Of a DNA stretch of 64,000 nt, positions 35,004 to 45,295 are shown in pieces. Source of the DNA: Spirulina major PCC 6313 (GTDB taxonomy: Bacteria; Cyanobacteriota; Cyanobacteriia; Cyanobacteriales; Spirulinaceae); the NCBI RefSeq assembly GCF_001890765.1, contig NZ_KV878783.1:4678771-4742770 (forward strand), in the 5' to 3' direction. The notes beneath the pieces are model-generated. The model had not been told where the DNA came from. It made no database searches and worked only from the letters and a program-made list of their open reading frames with translations. How positions within the stretch are numbered: the first letter of the stretch is position 1; each line of letters opens with the position of its first letter. Both the position numbers and the translations under genes were made by a program.

Positions 35004-35792
35004 CTAGACGATCGCACCCACTCCACACCGTTCTTCGAGGTATTGATACCAATCCGTTAGGCCGAGGCCGGTTTTGGCGGAGACGCTGAAGATAGTGGCG
35101 GTGGGGTTGATGGCGCGGATATTGGCGATCGCTTCCCCATGATCAAACCCCACCGCCTCGGCAATATCGAGCTTAGTCAACAGCACCACATCAGCGGATT
35201 TAAAGAGAGTGGGGTATTTCAGGGGTTTGTCTTCGCCTTCGGTGGTGGAAAGCAGGACAATGCGCAGGGTTTCGCCGAGGTCGTAGGCCGCCGGACAGAC
35301 GAGATTGCCCACATTTTCCACGATCAGCAGTTGGATCGCGTCGAGGTCGAGGTGTTGAGCCGCCGTCAGTACCATATCGGCTTCGAGGTGGCAGAGGGTT
35401 CCGGTGGTGATTTGGACACTGGGAACGCCCGCAGCGCGGAAGCGTTGGGCATCATTGTCGGTTTCCAAATCTCCCACGACTACGCCGCAGCGCAGGCCGC
35501 CTTGGCTCGCGGTGGCTTGGAGGAGGGTGGTTTTGCCGGAACCGGGGGAGGAAATGACATTCAACACCAGCAGATTTTTGGCGAGGAAATAGCCGCGATT
35601 GCGTTCGGCGAGGCGATCGTTTTTGGCGAGGACAGATTCGGTGAGGTGGAGGGTACGGGTGGCGGGGGCGTGGGTGTGGTAATGGTTGTGGGCATCGTGG
35701 GCATGATCGTCGCTGGGGTGATGGTGATGATCGTGATCGGCGGTGAGAATCGTCACGCCGTTTTCGCTATGGCAGCCGCAGGTTCCGCACAT
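35004..35792 (-). CDS. hypB: [NiFe]-hydrogenase maturation GTPase HypB
   Basis: A 262-aa HypB. The N-terminus has a CGTCGC high-affinity metal motif and a histidine-rich stretch (residues 19-42) for nickel storage. The P-loop is '[13 protein letters not shown]'. '[20 protein letters not shown]' and '[15 protein letters not shown]' are the HypB metal/GTP-switch motifs, and '[17 protein letters not shown]' is family-specific. '[12 protein letters not shown]' supplies the base-binding residues. It inserts Ni into [NiFe]-hydrogenase large subunits with HypA. No other hyp or hox genes are in the window, so it stands apart from the rest of its pathway. Confidence 0.94.
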   Translation of the reverse strand: MCGTCGCHSENGVTILTADHDHHHHPSDDHAHDAHNHYHTHAPATRTLHLTESVLAKNDRLAERNRGYFLAKNLLVLNVISSPGSGKTTLLQATASQGGLRCGVVVGDLETDNDAQRFRAAGVPSVQITTGTLCHLEADMVLTAAQHLDLDAIQLLIVENVGNLVCPAAYDLGETLRIVLLSTTEGEDKPLKYPTLFKSADVVLLTKLDIAEAVGFDHGEAIANIRAINPTATIFSVSAKTGLGLTDWYQYLEERCGVGAIV

Positions 35793-35920
35793 GGTTAAGA
35801 CCCCTCTAGTAATTTAAGGTTGCTCGTCTTTAGCCTAGAGGCGATCGCCCCCTCTCACCCAATTACTCACAATTTTTTTAGCCCACACCACCCCATACGG
35901 AAGATATTTTGAGGACAGCT

Positions 35921-36691
35921 TCACGGCTGACAGAGGTAATAGAGCCATTGCGCAGTGTGGGTGGCGAGGTCTTGGGGGGTGGACAGTTCGCGGCCTGTTT
36001 GCCAGGCGAAGACGCGGATGGTGTTAAACCAAGGGTGCAATTGTTGAAGCTGATGTTGGGGGCGGATGTAGTAGTGAGCAAGGCGAAAATTGTGGGATTC
36101 GTCGCGGACGATCGCAGTCTCCATGGTTTTGAGCCGCGCCGCTGTGATGCCTCGATTCTTCAGACGAAGGCAGAGCCACATCACCAGGTTAATGTAGGTA
36201 GTGAGGGGATTCCAGCTGACTTGTTGAACGGCATTAAAGGCGAGTTCGAGGCCTTGGAGATTGTGGCTTGAGAAGCAAAAATAGCCCCCTGGTCGTAAAA
36301 CGCGATGAATTTCCTGGAGCATCTGGAGGCGATCGCTCTGTCCCACATAGTCCAACCCATTGAAGCTAAACAGCACAAAATCAAAACTGCGATCGCAAAA
36401 CTGCCCCAAATCCCGCCCATCCATCCGCTCAAACCGATAGCTTGGGAACCGTTGCCGACACCCCTGAATCATCACCTCTGAATAATCAATCCCCACATAG
36501 TCCGCCACCACAGGCGCAAAATATTGCGTCGTGCGCCCACCCCCAACGCCAATATCCAACAGTCTCGCCCTCGCCAGATCCTCTCGTAACTCGTCTAAGA
36601 TTGCCGATTCAGCCCCTTGGATCTGGTGAATCTGTTGATAATATCGAGCGATCGCCGGGTCGCAATAGGTTTCATAATTAGAATCAGCCAT
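35921..36691 (-). CDS. SAM-dependent methyltransferase (class I)
   Basis: A 256-aa methyltransferase. Motif I is 'ARLLDIGVGGGRTTQYFAPV' with a GxGxG loop, motif II 'YVGIDYSEVMIQGCRQRFPS', motif III 'DLGQFCDRSFDFVLFSFNGL', and 'EIHRVLRPGGYFCFSSHNLQ' is the post-motif III strand. The C-terminal ~90 residues ('LVMWLCLRLKNRGITAARLK' onwards) are not part of the core fold and may bind the substrate. The substrate is unknown. It is on the same strand as hypB, 128 bp upstream of its start, and need not be related to it. Confidence 0.85.
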   Translation of the reverse strand: MADSNYETYCDPAIARYYQQIHQIQGAESAILDELREDLARARLLDIGVGGGRTTQYFAPVVADYVGIDYSEVMIQGCRQRFPSYRFERMDGRDLGQFCDRSFDFVLFSFNGLDYVGQSDRLQMLQEIHRVLRPGGYFCFSSHNLQGLELAFNAVQQVSWNPLTTYINLVMWLCLRLKNRGITAARLKTMETAIVRDESHNFRLAHYYIRPQHQLQQLHPWFNTIRVFAWQTGRELSTPQDLATHTAQWLYYLCQP

Positions 36692-37318
36692 ATTTTCCTG
36701 CTGACCAGAAATCCCTGGGTTGCCTGTATTATGGAACGTTAATCGCAGTCTGACCCTGTAAGCTCCTGTCTCAGGGCAAGGGACGAGATTGGGGCAGTCT
36801 GACCCATTTTAGGATGAAGAGTTATGCCCAAGGGCAAGAAAACGGCGAAGAGTTCAGACTCTCTAGAGCACTGGAAAGCTACGGATAAACTACTATTTGT
36901 TTCTCTACCTGCCGCGATCCACAACCGGCGATGGCCTCTCGCTCACAGCATGAGCAGCGTTCCCATCGCTATCGTCTTGAGCTCCAGGTTCGTACTTTTC
37001 GCTACCCCCCTGACTAAACTTTTGTCAGTCAATCAGACAGTCGCCTCAGACGATGTTTGCTGCTGAGGAACTGTGATTGTTAGGTTTACTTTCGGGTCAT
37101 GCGGTTGACTCTCTAGGACAGGCTACCTTGGCCTTGGCGAAGTTAGTGGGTTTTGCCCCTTCTCCGAAGCAACCCTTGCCAGGGGTCAAAGTTCTGGCTA
37201 ATGCGATTGAGCGTTTCTTTTTTTTCAGGCAAGGTGCTCAAGGCTACGTCCAAACCCCTACAGAATTAGGTTGGGAGAGGGGTTTGGGGTGAGGGTAATG
37301 CGTGAAAAAGCTCGTCTC
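36692..37318. other. intergenic region with a possible hsdM relic and a REP-like repeat
   Basis: Around 36824-36900 the plus strand reads MPKGKKTAKSSDSLEHWKAT followed by DKL, resembling the N-terminus of a type I restriction-modification methylase (...W.AADKLR...), but it degrades at once. Near 37260-37293 is a common cyanobacterial repeat (AGGTTGGGAGAGGGGTTTGG). No intact gene is seen. Confidence 0.45.
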
Positions 37319-38539
<1,221 letters not shown>

Positions 38540-38682
38540 TCAAGTTTAGGGGGAGATTAAGGGCGAAATGGGGGGCGATCGCAGCCTGGCTCTGGCTCCA
38601 TTCTGACGGATTGATCGGGGAATGACGGCGGCGGGAATGAGATTCGCTAAAATAGCGGCAGTGTTGGCTAACGAGGCTCCCT

Positions 38683-38979
38683 ATGCGATCGCGATTGGTA
38701 TTGATGGTTGGACTCCTCCTGCTGGTGTGGCCCTGCGGGATGGCCGGTGCGATGCCACCGCCGGAGGATACGCCGGAGGAAGTGTTACGCACGGAAATTA
38801 TTTTGGAGGCGCGATCGCCTCAAACCGGGGAACGGCTCACGGCGGCGGACTATGCCCAAGTCGAAGCCGCCCAAGGAGAACGGGCCTACGATCCAGAACT
38901 TGATCCCCAAGTGCGTCACTTGATTTTCCTCCTGCAACTGCGCAGCATGTTAAGGCCGATTATCCCCTTCCTGCCATAG
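38683..38979 (+). CDS. small exported protein of unknown function
   Basis: A 98-aa protein with a signal peptide (MRSRLVLMVGLLLLVWPCGM, cleavage near AGA). The mature part is short and acidic ('PEDTPEEVLRTEIILEARSP', 'LTAADYAQVEAAQGERAYDP') and ends in a hydrophobic 'LIFLLQLRSMLRPIIPFLP'. It ends 3 bp before the PlsY/PEP-synthase fusion, so the two are probably co-transcribed. No named family is recognised. Confidence 0.75.
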   Translation: MRSRLVLMVGLLLLVWPCGMAGAMPPPEDTPEEVLRTEIILEARSPQTGERLTAADYAQVEAAQGERAYDPELDPQVRHLIFLLQLRSMLRPIIPFLP

Positions 38980-38982
38980 CCG

Positions 38983-40296
38983 ATGCGTGAACTGTGGGGG
39001 TCGGTGATTATCTTTTTAATATGCCCCGTGCTAGGGGGCTTGCCCGTGGTGGATTGGCTCGTGCAGCGGGGAACGGGGAAACGGTTGCGGCAGTTGGGGA
39101 CGGGGAATCTCTCGGTGTCGGCGGCGTTTTATCACGGCGGGCGCACAGTGGGAATTTTGGCGGTCTGTTCTGAGGCGGCGAAGGGGGGGATCGTGGTGCT
39201 GTTGGCGCGGTGGTTTTTTACGACGGAACCGGCGTGGGAGATTGTGGCCTTGATTGCCTTGGTGATGGGTCGCTATTGGATGGGCGGCGGGGCGGGGACG
39301 ACGAATGTATTTTGGGGGATTGTCGCCCATGACCCGATCGGGGCGGTGGTGATTGCCTTTTTGGGGTTGATGAGTTTTACCCTGGTGCGGGAACGGCGGG
39401 CGGGGCGCTATGTGAGCCTGTTTTGGCTGGTGATGATTTTAGCCGTGCGGCAGTCGGGGCAAGATTATGCGATCGCCGTTGTGATCCTCGCGGCCCTAAT
39501 GGCTTGGATTTACACTAAAATTCCGGATGATCTGGAGTTGGTTGAACCGACGGATCAAACGCAAGATACGCGCACCCTGTTTCGATTTTTTCGCGGAGAT
39601 AATGCTGTGTTGACCCTACGCGATCGCTTAGAACCCCAGAAAGTCGGGGCCAAGGCGGCCACCCTGGCTACCCTGAAACGTTGGGGTTACGCTGTGCCCG
39701 AAGGTTGGGTCTTGCCGGCGGGGGATGATCCCCAGCCCTTAATTTTGTCCTTGAACCCATCCCCAGAGCAGCCGTTGATTGTGCGATCGTCGGCGATCGG
39801 CGAAGACTCCGCCTCCGCCTCCGCTGCCGGTCAATACGTCACCCTGCCCAACATCACCACCCCTCCCCAACTCGAAGCCGCTGTCCTCCATTGCCAAACC
39901 TCCTATAATTCGCGCCGTGCCGTCGAATACCGCCGCCACCACCACCAGCGCGACCAATCCCTTGCCGTCCTCGTTCAACAGCAAATCACCGGGCAATATT
40001 CCGGCGTTGCCTTCAGCCGTGACCCGGTGGATCAATACCGGGATGTGGTGGTGATTGAGGCTCTGCCGGGGGGCGCGGCGGCGGTGGTGTCGGGTCAAAC
40101 CACCCCGGAACAATACAGCGTCCATTTTGCCGCTGATTCCGTCACGCCACCGGATCGCGAGCATCCTGACGGCGATCGCCCGGAACTGGATGATCCCGCC
40201 GCCTTGGCGATCGCTGGCGAGGGTTCCACCCCCTCCCACGTCTTACAACAGGTGGCCCGTCTCTGCCGTGACCTTGAAGCCCGCTATCATGGGTAG
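38983..40296 (+). pseudogene. PlsY-like/PEP-synthase fusion gene, 5' part before IS insertion
   Basis: 437 codons end at a TAG made by the IS junction. Residues 1-190 are a PlsY-type glycerol-3-phosphate acyltransferase membrane domain ('LRQLGTGNLSVSAAFYHGGR', 'YWMGGGAGTTNVFWGIVAHD'). Residues 205-437 are the start of a PEP-synthase-type ATP-grasp ('VGAKAATLATLKRWGYAVPE', 'LIVRSSAIGEDSASASAAGQ', 'QITGQYSGVAFSRDP'). Joined to 41202-42844 without the IS and one target repeat, the gene is 2952 bp (983 aa) and fully in frame. The fusion architecture itself is known in cyanobacteria. As sequenced it is interrupted. Confidence 0.88.
40284..40291. repeat. 8-bp target-site duplication, left copy
   Basis: CTATCATG, repeated at 41194-41201, directly abuts the IS ends. 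Confidence 0.9.
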
Positions 40297-40355
40297 TGCG
40301 TCAAAATGATGTGGGTTTGGTAAAGTAGAGGAATCGTTACCACTGCACTAAAACT

Positions 40356-40733
40356 ATGGAATGTCGGCTCTGCGGTCATCCCAAAACCCACAAACACGGC
40401 AAAATGCCCAATGGTCATCAACGCTACTTCTGCCCTCACTGCCAGCAAACCTTTGCCGAGAGTTTTGACACCCTCTACTACTATCGCCATGTTACTCCGG
40501 AGCAGATTGAGCAAGTACTTCAAGCCCACAGTGAAGGCACTAGCTTGCGAGGAGTCAGCCGCATCAGCGGATTAGCCTATAACACCGTGGTCAGTATTAT
40601 TCGTGCCGCCAGTGCTAAAGCTTTGCTGGTTCATAACGACCAAGTGCAGGGCGTGGAAACGGAGGACGTGAGTGCTGATGAGATGTGGTCATTCGTGAAA
40701 AAAAAACAAACAATGCTTGCCCGAAGAAGTTGA
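40356..40733 (+). CDS. IS1-family InsA-like protein
   Basis: A 125-aa protein with two CxxC pairs (CRLCGHPKTHKHG and RYFCPHCQQTF), an InsA zinc-finger, followed by a helix-turn-helix ('LQAHSEGTSLRGVSRISGLA', 'YNTVVSIIRAAS'). Its last coding stretch runs through A9 (SFVKKKQ) and stops soon after in a meaningless tail. It binds the IS ends and represses. The InsB frame begins just past the A-run in the +1 register. Confidence 0.85.
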   Translation: MECRLCGHPKTHKHGKMPNGHQRYFCPHCQQTFAESFDTLYYYRHVTPEQIEQVLQAHSEGTSLRGVSRISGLAYNTVVSIIRAASAKALLVHNDQVQGVETEDVSADEMWSFVKKKQTMLARRS

Positions 40734-41184
40734 AGTAGGCGATTGCTGGATTGCGATGAGTTTGGCAGATTCGAGCGGGTTAATCTTGACAGCACGAGTG
40801 GGGAAACACACCGATGAACTGATTGAAGAACTGGTGGTGAGCACGGAGGGAAAGACCCATTGCCAGCAATGGAATAGTGACAACTGGGGAGGATATGAGC
40901 GGGTACTGCCGCTGGAAATTGAGCACTACATTGGCAAAGACCAAACGCAACGGTTGGAGCGTACCAATGGAATTATCAGGCAGCAGACGGGTAGGTGGCA
41001 TCGACGACAGAACAAGTTTGGCAAACTGTGGCAGCAGACAAAGGTGACGGTGCGTTTAGTGGTGAGTTATTTCAACTGGATCTGGCAGCACAGTCGCTAC
41101 AAGAGCACGGCGGCACAACGAGCAGGATTGACTGACCATCGCTGGAGTTGGCAGGATATCCTCTCCTTCCCCACAATAATCTAA
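40717..41184 (+). CDS. IS1-family transposase (InsB-like) DDE domain, reading frame displaced
   Basis: A 155-aa frame from TTG 40717 ('LPEEVEVGDCWIAMSLADSS', 'CQQWNSDNWGGYERVLPLEI', 'LERTNGIIRQQTGRWHRRQN', 'VRLVVSYFNWIWQHSRYKST'), the DDE-like C-terminal part of IS1 transposases. The InsA frame must shift +1 (or lose one A) at the A9 run to give SFVKKNKQCLPEEV. Transcriptional slippage on A9 could do this. Without it the transposase is inactive. Confidence 0.8.
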   Translation: MPEEVEVGDCWIAMSLADSSGLILTARVGKHTDELIEELVVSTEGKTHCQQWNSDNWGGYERVLPLEIEHYIGKDQTQRLERTNGIIRQQTGRWHRRQNKFGKLWQQTKVTVRLVVSYFNWIWQHSRYKSTAAQRAGLTDHRWSWQDILSFPTII

Positions 41185-41193
41185 TGCACTACC

Positions 41194-41201
41194 CTATCAT
41201 G
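41194..41201. repeat. 8-bp target-site duplication, right copy
   Basis: CTATCATG, identical to 40284-40291. Confidence 0.9.
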
Positions 41202-42844
41202 GCATTCCCCAGGATATGGAATGGACCTACGACGGTGAAACCCTCTGGATTTTACAAACGCGCCCGATTACCACCCTTGCCCCGATTTGGACGCGCAAAA
41301 TTGCCGCTGAGGTGATTCCGGGGGCGATTCGGCCCCTGACTTGGTCGATTAACCAACCCCTCACCTGTGGCGTGTGGGGAAAATTATTTGAGATTGGCCT
41401 GGGCGATCGCGCCGCCGGGTTGGATTTTGATGCCACCGCCACCCTCCACTTCTCCCACGCCTATTTCAACGCCACCCTCCTCGGTGAAATCTTCCGGCGT
41501 ATGGGTCTCCCCCCCGAAAGCCTCGAATTCCTGACGCGGGGCGCACCGATGACCAAACCCCCGATCCTCCGCACCCTCAAGAATTTACCGGGACTCTGGC
41601 GATTGGCGCAGCGGGAATGGCGACTGCCCCAAGACTTCGCCCGCGATCAGCAGAAATGGTTTATCCCCACCCTCCAGCAGGTGCAAACCCCCGCCACCCA
41701 CCTATCCCCTGATGAACTGTTAGCGCGGGTGGATTTGATCCTGTCCACATTGCAGCGGGCCACCTACTACAATATTTTGGCTCCCTTGAGTGCGGCGATC
41801 CGTCAAGGGATCTTGCCGGTGAGTGAGGCGGAATTGGATACCCAAGCGATGCCGGAGGTGGCTTCGGTGCGGGCCTTGATGCAGTTAGCCGAAAAAAGTC
41901 GAAATTTACTGCCTATGGGCCAGTTGAATTTTGATAGTTGTCCGTCGTTGTTTGCCTATTTGGCGGATATGCCCGACGGTCAGCCGATTTTAGACCAGTT
42001 CAATCTGTGGCTCAAGCAGTATGGCTATCTGAGTGAGGTGGCGACGGATATTGCAGTGCCGCGTTGGTCGGAACAGCCGCGACCGATGCGCGAACTGTTT
42101 ACCCGCTGTGTGTTTGATGATGTGCAGCGATCGCGCCTCTCCCAAACCCCAGACCCGCCTGAATCCCGTTCCGCCTTTGCCAAACTGGTGCAACACCGCC
42201 TCAACCTCAAAGGGAACGTGGCGGAACTCTATAACCGGCTGCTGGCACAGTTACGATGGACGTTGCTCGCCCTCGAAAAGCAGTGGCTCCAGGCGGGCCT
42301 GCTTCCGGAAGCTGGGGATCTGTTTTTTCTCACCCTGGCGGAAATTGCCGAGCAAGTGGAACGGGATGCCGGCCGCCTCGACCCGGTGCTGGGCGATCGC
42401 CTCGCCTTCCGAAAACAGGCCTATACCCACCATCAAGCCCTGTCCCATGTGCCCCCGGTGGTCTACGGCCAACCCAGCGCCGATCGCCCGCCGCCGCCCC
42501 CCTCTCGCCCGGTGGGGCAAACCCTGAAGGGCATCGGGGTTAGCCCTGGGGTGATTGAAGGTCGCGTCCAGGTGGTGCGATCGCTCCAAGACTCAGGCAC
42601 CCTCGCGCCGGATACCGTTCTGATCGTGCCCTATACCGATGCGGGGTGGTCGCCCCTGCTGGCTAGCGCCGTGGGGATTGTGTCGGAAGTGGGGGGCCGT
42701 CTGTCCCACGGGGCAATCTTGGCGCGAGAATATCAGATTCCGGCCGTGTTTGATGTGGCGGGGGTCATGCAGCTTCACGATGGCCAATGGGTGCGGGTGG
42801 ACGGGCAGCAGGGCACGATTGAACTGATTGACGAAGCGGAGTAG
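41202..42844 (+). pseudogene. PlsY-like/PEP-synthase fusion gene, 3' part after IS insertion
   Basis: Begins in frame with GIPQDMEWTYDGETLWILQT, the end of the ATP-grasp domain, so the IS sits inside the nucleotide-binding domain. Residues further on include the family linker ('LTWSINQPLTCGVWGKLFEI') and, near the end, the swivelling phosphohistidine domain: 'GIGVSPGVIEGRVQVVRSLQ', 'TDAGWSPLLASAVGIVSEVG' and 'GRLSHGAILAREYQIPAV', with the phospho-accepting His in LSHGAI. An ATG at 41216 could start a truncated product, but no ribosome binding site of note is seen. Confidence 0.88.
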
Positions 42845-42865
42845 CTGCCGCCCCAGGTTGGGGGA

Positions 42866-43759
42866 TTATCCCATGGGGGTCAGGATGGAGGCGAGAACGG
42901 CGGTGATCGCACCGCCCCCGATGATCACCGCCCCGATCAGGTGATAAAACCGTTCTGGGGATTGAACCCCCATCCCCGGCAATCGGGAACAGAGCCAACC
43001 CCCCAATAAACCCCCCAGATGGGCCCAGTTATCCACTTGCACCGAAAACAGACCAAACCCAAAATTGAGCAGGGCATAGGTCCAGGCCATCCGTTGCAAA
43101 TGGGGCGAAGGCACGGAAAGGAGCGCACCGAGGAGACCGAAAATTGCTCCCGACGCGCCCACCGTATAGTTAGCCCCGTGGAGAGCGGGGGGCAAAACGG
43201 CAAAATCCGCCGCTGCGATCGCACTGGTGAGCACACTGCCTGCGATCGCACTGCCCCCATAGATCCACAACAACCGCCCCGCTCCGTAAAACTGCGCCAC
43301 CGCTGGCCCCAACAACCGCAGCCACATCAGATTCAACAGCAAATGCAGCGCCCCCCCATGGAGCCACGCCGCACTTAACACCGTCCACCACCGCCCCAAC
43401 TCAAACAGCGGCACTGCCCCCGTTGACCCCAACGCCAACAGACTCCGACTGCTCGGCGACAACCACCGCATCGGCCCCCCGTGGCGAATCCCCGGCAGAT
43501 CGATCGCCAAACTCACCCCATACACCACCACACAACTCCAGATCAGCACCGTTGTCATGCCCCAATCCACCCCCCGTTCTTGCAACAGGCCGCTATAGCC
43601 CCACAGCAGCGGCTGAGACACCCGACAATGGGGGCATTGCGTCGTTTCTTGGGGCACAAATTGATGGCAGGCAAAGCATGCGCCCCCCTTCGTCTGAGGC
43701 TGGGGCAACCGCGCCAAGAGAGCCCGCACAGCAGTTTTCAGCATTAATAATTTCTCCAA
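42866..43759 (-). CDS. rhomboid-family intramembrane serine protease
   Basis: A 297-aa rhomboid. The catalytic Ser motif is 'TVGASGAIFGLLGALLSVPS' (GxSG) and the His partner is in 'VDNWAHLGGLLGGWLCSR'. 'LHGGALHLLLNLMWLRLLGP' is the L1-loop/TM2 HGG...N motif. An N-terminal zinc-ribbon ('CFACHQFVPQETTQCPHC') precedes the membrane part, an arrangement found in several bacterial rhomboids. It cleaves single-pass membrane proteins; substrates are unknown. Confidence 0.9.
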   Translation of the reverse strand: MEKLLMLKTAVRALLARLPQPQTKGGACFACHQFVPQETTQCPHCRVSQPLLWGYSGLLQERGVDWGMTTVLIWSCVVVYGVSLAIDLPGIRHGGPMRWLSPSSRSLLALGSTGAVPLFELGRWWTVLSAAWLHGGALHLLLNLMWLRLLGPAVAQFYGAGRLLWIYGGSAIAGSVLTSAIAAADFAVLPPALHGANYTVGASGAIFGLLGALLSVPSPHLQRMAWTYALLNFGFGLFSVQVDNWAHLGGLLGGWLCSRLPGMGVQSPERFYHLIGAVIIGGGAITAVLASILTPMG

Positions 43760-43975
43760 GGATTCGGCCCGGACTTGCTCGCGTTCCGTCGCCAGTGGGG
43801 TTTGTTAAAATGGCAGAGCAAACGGGATTTTCCTGCGTTTGCTTCTAGCCAAGGTTAATGGTGTTCCAGAATCGGGATTCACCCGGTTGTTTTGCCCCGT
43901 GCCGTCGATCGCGATGTCTCCTGTCGCCCGTGGCAACGTGGGGGCATGGCCAACCCATTTGTTCAATGTGATTGA

Positions 43976-45181
43976 TTGCGACCTTTGCACCATTCTCCCT
44001 TGAAAGTTTCGATCCTGTCCCATGATCTGTCCGGCAGTGGTGCGGCCCGCTGGGCGGCGAGTCGGCCTTTTTTACTCTACCAAGCCCTCCAACAGTTGGG
44101 CTACGAGGTGGAGATTCTCGGCTTTAACTTTGGCGATCGCCCCCCCAACCCCGCCGTGCGCGATCGCTTTCCCCTCACCCTGATCCCCGGCCAACCCCTA
44201 CCGCAGTTTTGGCAGTCCGCCCACCGCCTCCGCCGGGCGATCAGCGGTGATATTGTCTACGCCCTCCGCCCCTACCTCACCACCCTCGGCCTCGCCCTCT
44301 GGCATCGCTGGCGCACCCGTACCCCCGTCGTTTTGGATGTGGATGATTGGGTGCTGGGCTGGTGTGGTGGTGATGACCTGCGCTATCCCACCAGCCTGAA
44401 ACAGGTGGCGCGGGACATCCTCAAACCCAACGGAGCCTTGCGCCATCTGGATCATCCCCTCTATCTGCGTTGGGCGGAAAAACTCGTGCCCCGCGCCGAT
44501 GCCGTCACGATCCACAGTCAATTTTTACAGGATCGCTTTGGTGGGGCCTATGTGCCCAATGGTAAGGATGTAGACCTGTTCGATCCGGCCCGGTGCGATC
44601 GCACGGCCAGCCGCGATCGCTACGGCCTCAGTGATTACCGTGTCCTGATGTTTCCCGGTGCGCCCCGCCCCTACAAAGGCATTGAAGATGTTCTCTTGGC
44701 ACTGGATCAACTGGATCAACCGGATCTACGCCTCGTCATCGTCGGCGGCAGCCCCTACGACGACTACGATCGCCACCTCCATCACCGCTGGGCCCGCTGG
44801 CTCATTCAACTCCCGATCCAACCCGCCCACATCATGCCCGACCTCGTCGCCGCAGCGGATATCATCGTCGTCCCCCAACGGGACACCCCGATCACCCGCG
44901 CCCAATTTCCCCTCAAACTCACCGACGGCATGGCCATGGCAAAACCGATCATCGCTAGCCGCGTCGGGGATATCCCCACCCTCCTCGGTGATACCGGCTT
45001 TTTAGTCGAACCGGAATCCCCAGCCGCGATCGCCGCCCAGATTCAATGGATTTTCACCCATTACGATCGCGCCCTTACCCTCGGACAGCAGGCCCGCAAC
45101 CGATGTATTGCACAATATAGTTTTGCGGCAATGGCCGCTAGACTAGCAGAGGTATTAACCCCCTTGACCCCGAACAGATAA
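43976..45181 (+). CDS. GT4-family glycosyltransferase
   Basis: About 401 aa. No ATG precedes the conserved part; the best starts are TTG at 43976 or 43985. GT-B motifs: 'KVSILSHDLSGSGAARWAAS', 'VLDVDDWVLGWCGGDDLRYP', 'PRADAVTIHSQFLQDRFGGA', 'VLMFPGAPRPYKGIEDVLLA' and 'DGMAMAKPIIASRVGDIP' (the donor-site region). An acceptor cannot be assigned. The gene is followed by the ABC exporter after 114 bp, so an export-coupled glycan is possible but not shown. Confidence 0.8.
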   Translation: MRPLHHSPLKVSILSHDLSGSGAARWAASRPFLLYQALQQLGYEVEILGFNFGDRPPNPAVRDRFPLTLIPGQPLPQFWQSAHRLRRAISGDIVYALRPYLTTLGLALWHRWRTRTPVVLDVDDWVLGWCGGDDLRYPTSLKQVARDILKPNGALRHLDHPLYLRWAEKLVPRADAVTIHSQFLQDRFGGAYVPNGKDVDLFDPARCDRTASRDRYGLSDYRVLMFPGAPRPYKGIEDVLLALDQLDQPDLRLVIVGGSPYDDYDRHLHHRWARWLIQLPIQPAHIMPDLVAAADIIVVPQRDTPITRAQFPLKLTDGMAMAKPIIASRVGDIPTLLGDTGFLVEPESPAAIAAQIQWIFTHYDRALTLGQQARNRCIAQYSFAAMAARLAEVLTPLTPNR

Positions 45182-45295
45182 CCAACCCTCAGCACCCAGC
45201 CGACCGCCCCCCGCCCAACCAACCCATACACATCCCATTAGCCATCGGAGTTCAGCACTGTTCTGGGTCACTCCGCCTCCCTGTGGAAGGAATCA

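Larger units (their letters stand above)
40292..41193 (+). mobile_element. 902-bp IS1-family insertion sequence
   Basis: Ends GGTAGTGCGTCA and (reverse complement) GGTAGTGCATTA form terminal inverted repeats, flanked by the 8-bp duplication CTATCATG. It carries an InsA-like frame and an InsB-like frame joined by an A9 run. Size, two-frame design and target-duplication length fit IS1. Removal restores the host gene exactly (...ARYHG|IPQDMEW...), so the insertion is recent. Confidence 0.92.

Noticed and set aside
37077-37292. 71-codon plus-strand frame before sqdB
   Set aside because: It runs into a common cyanobacterial repeat and shows no family motif.
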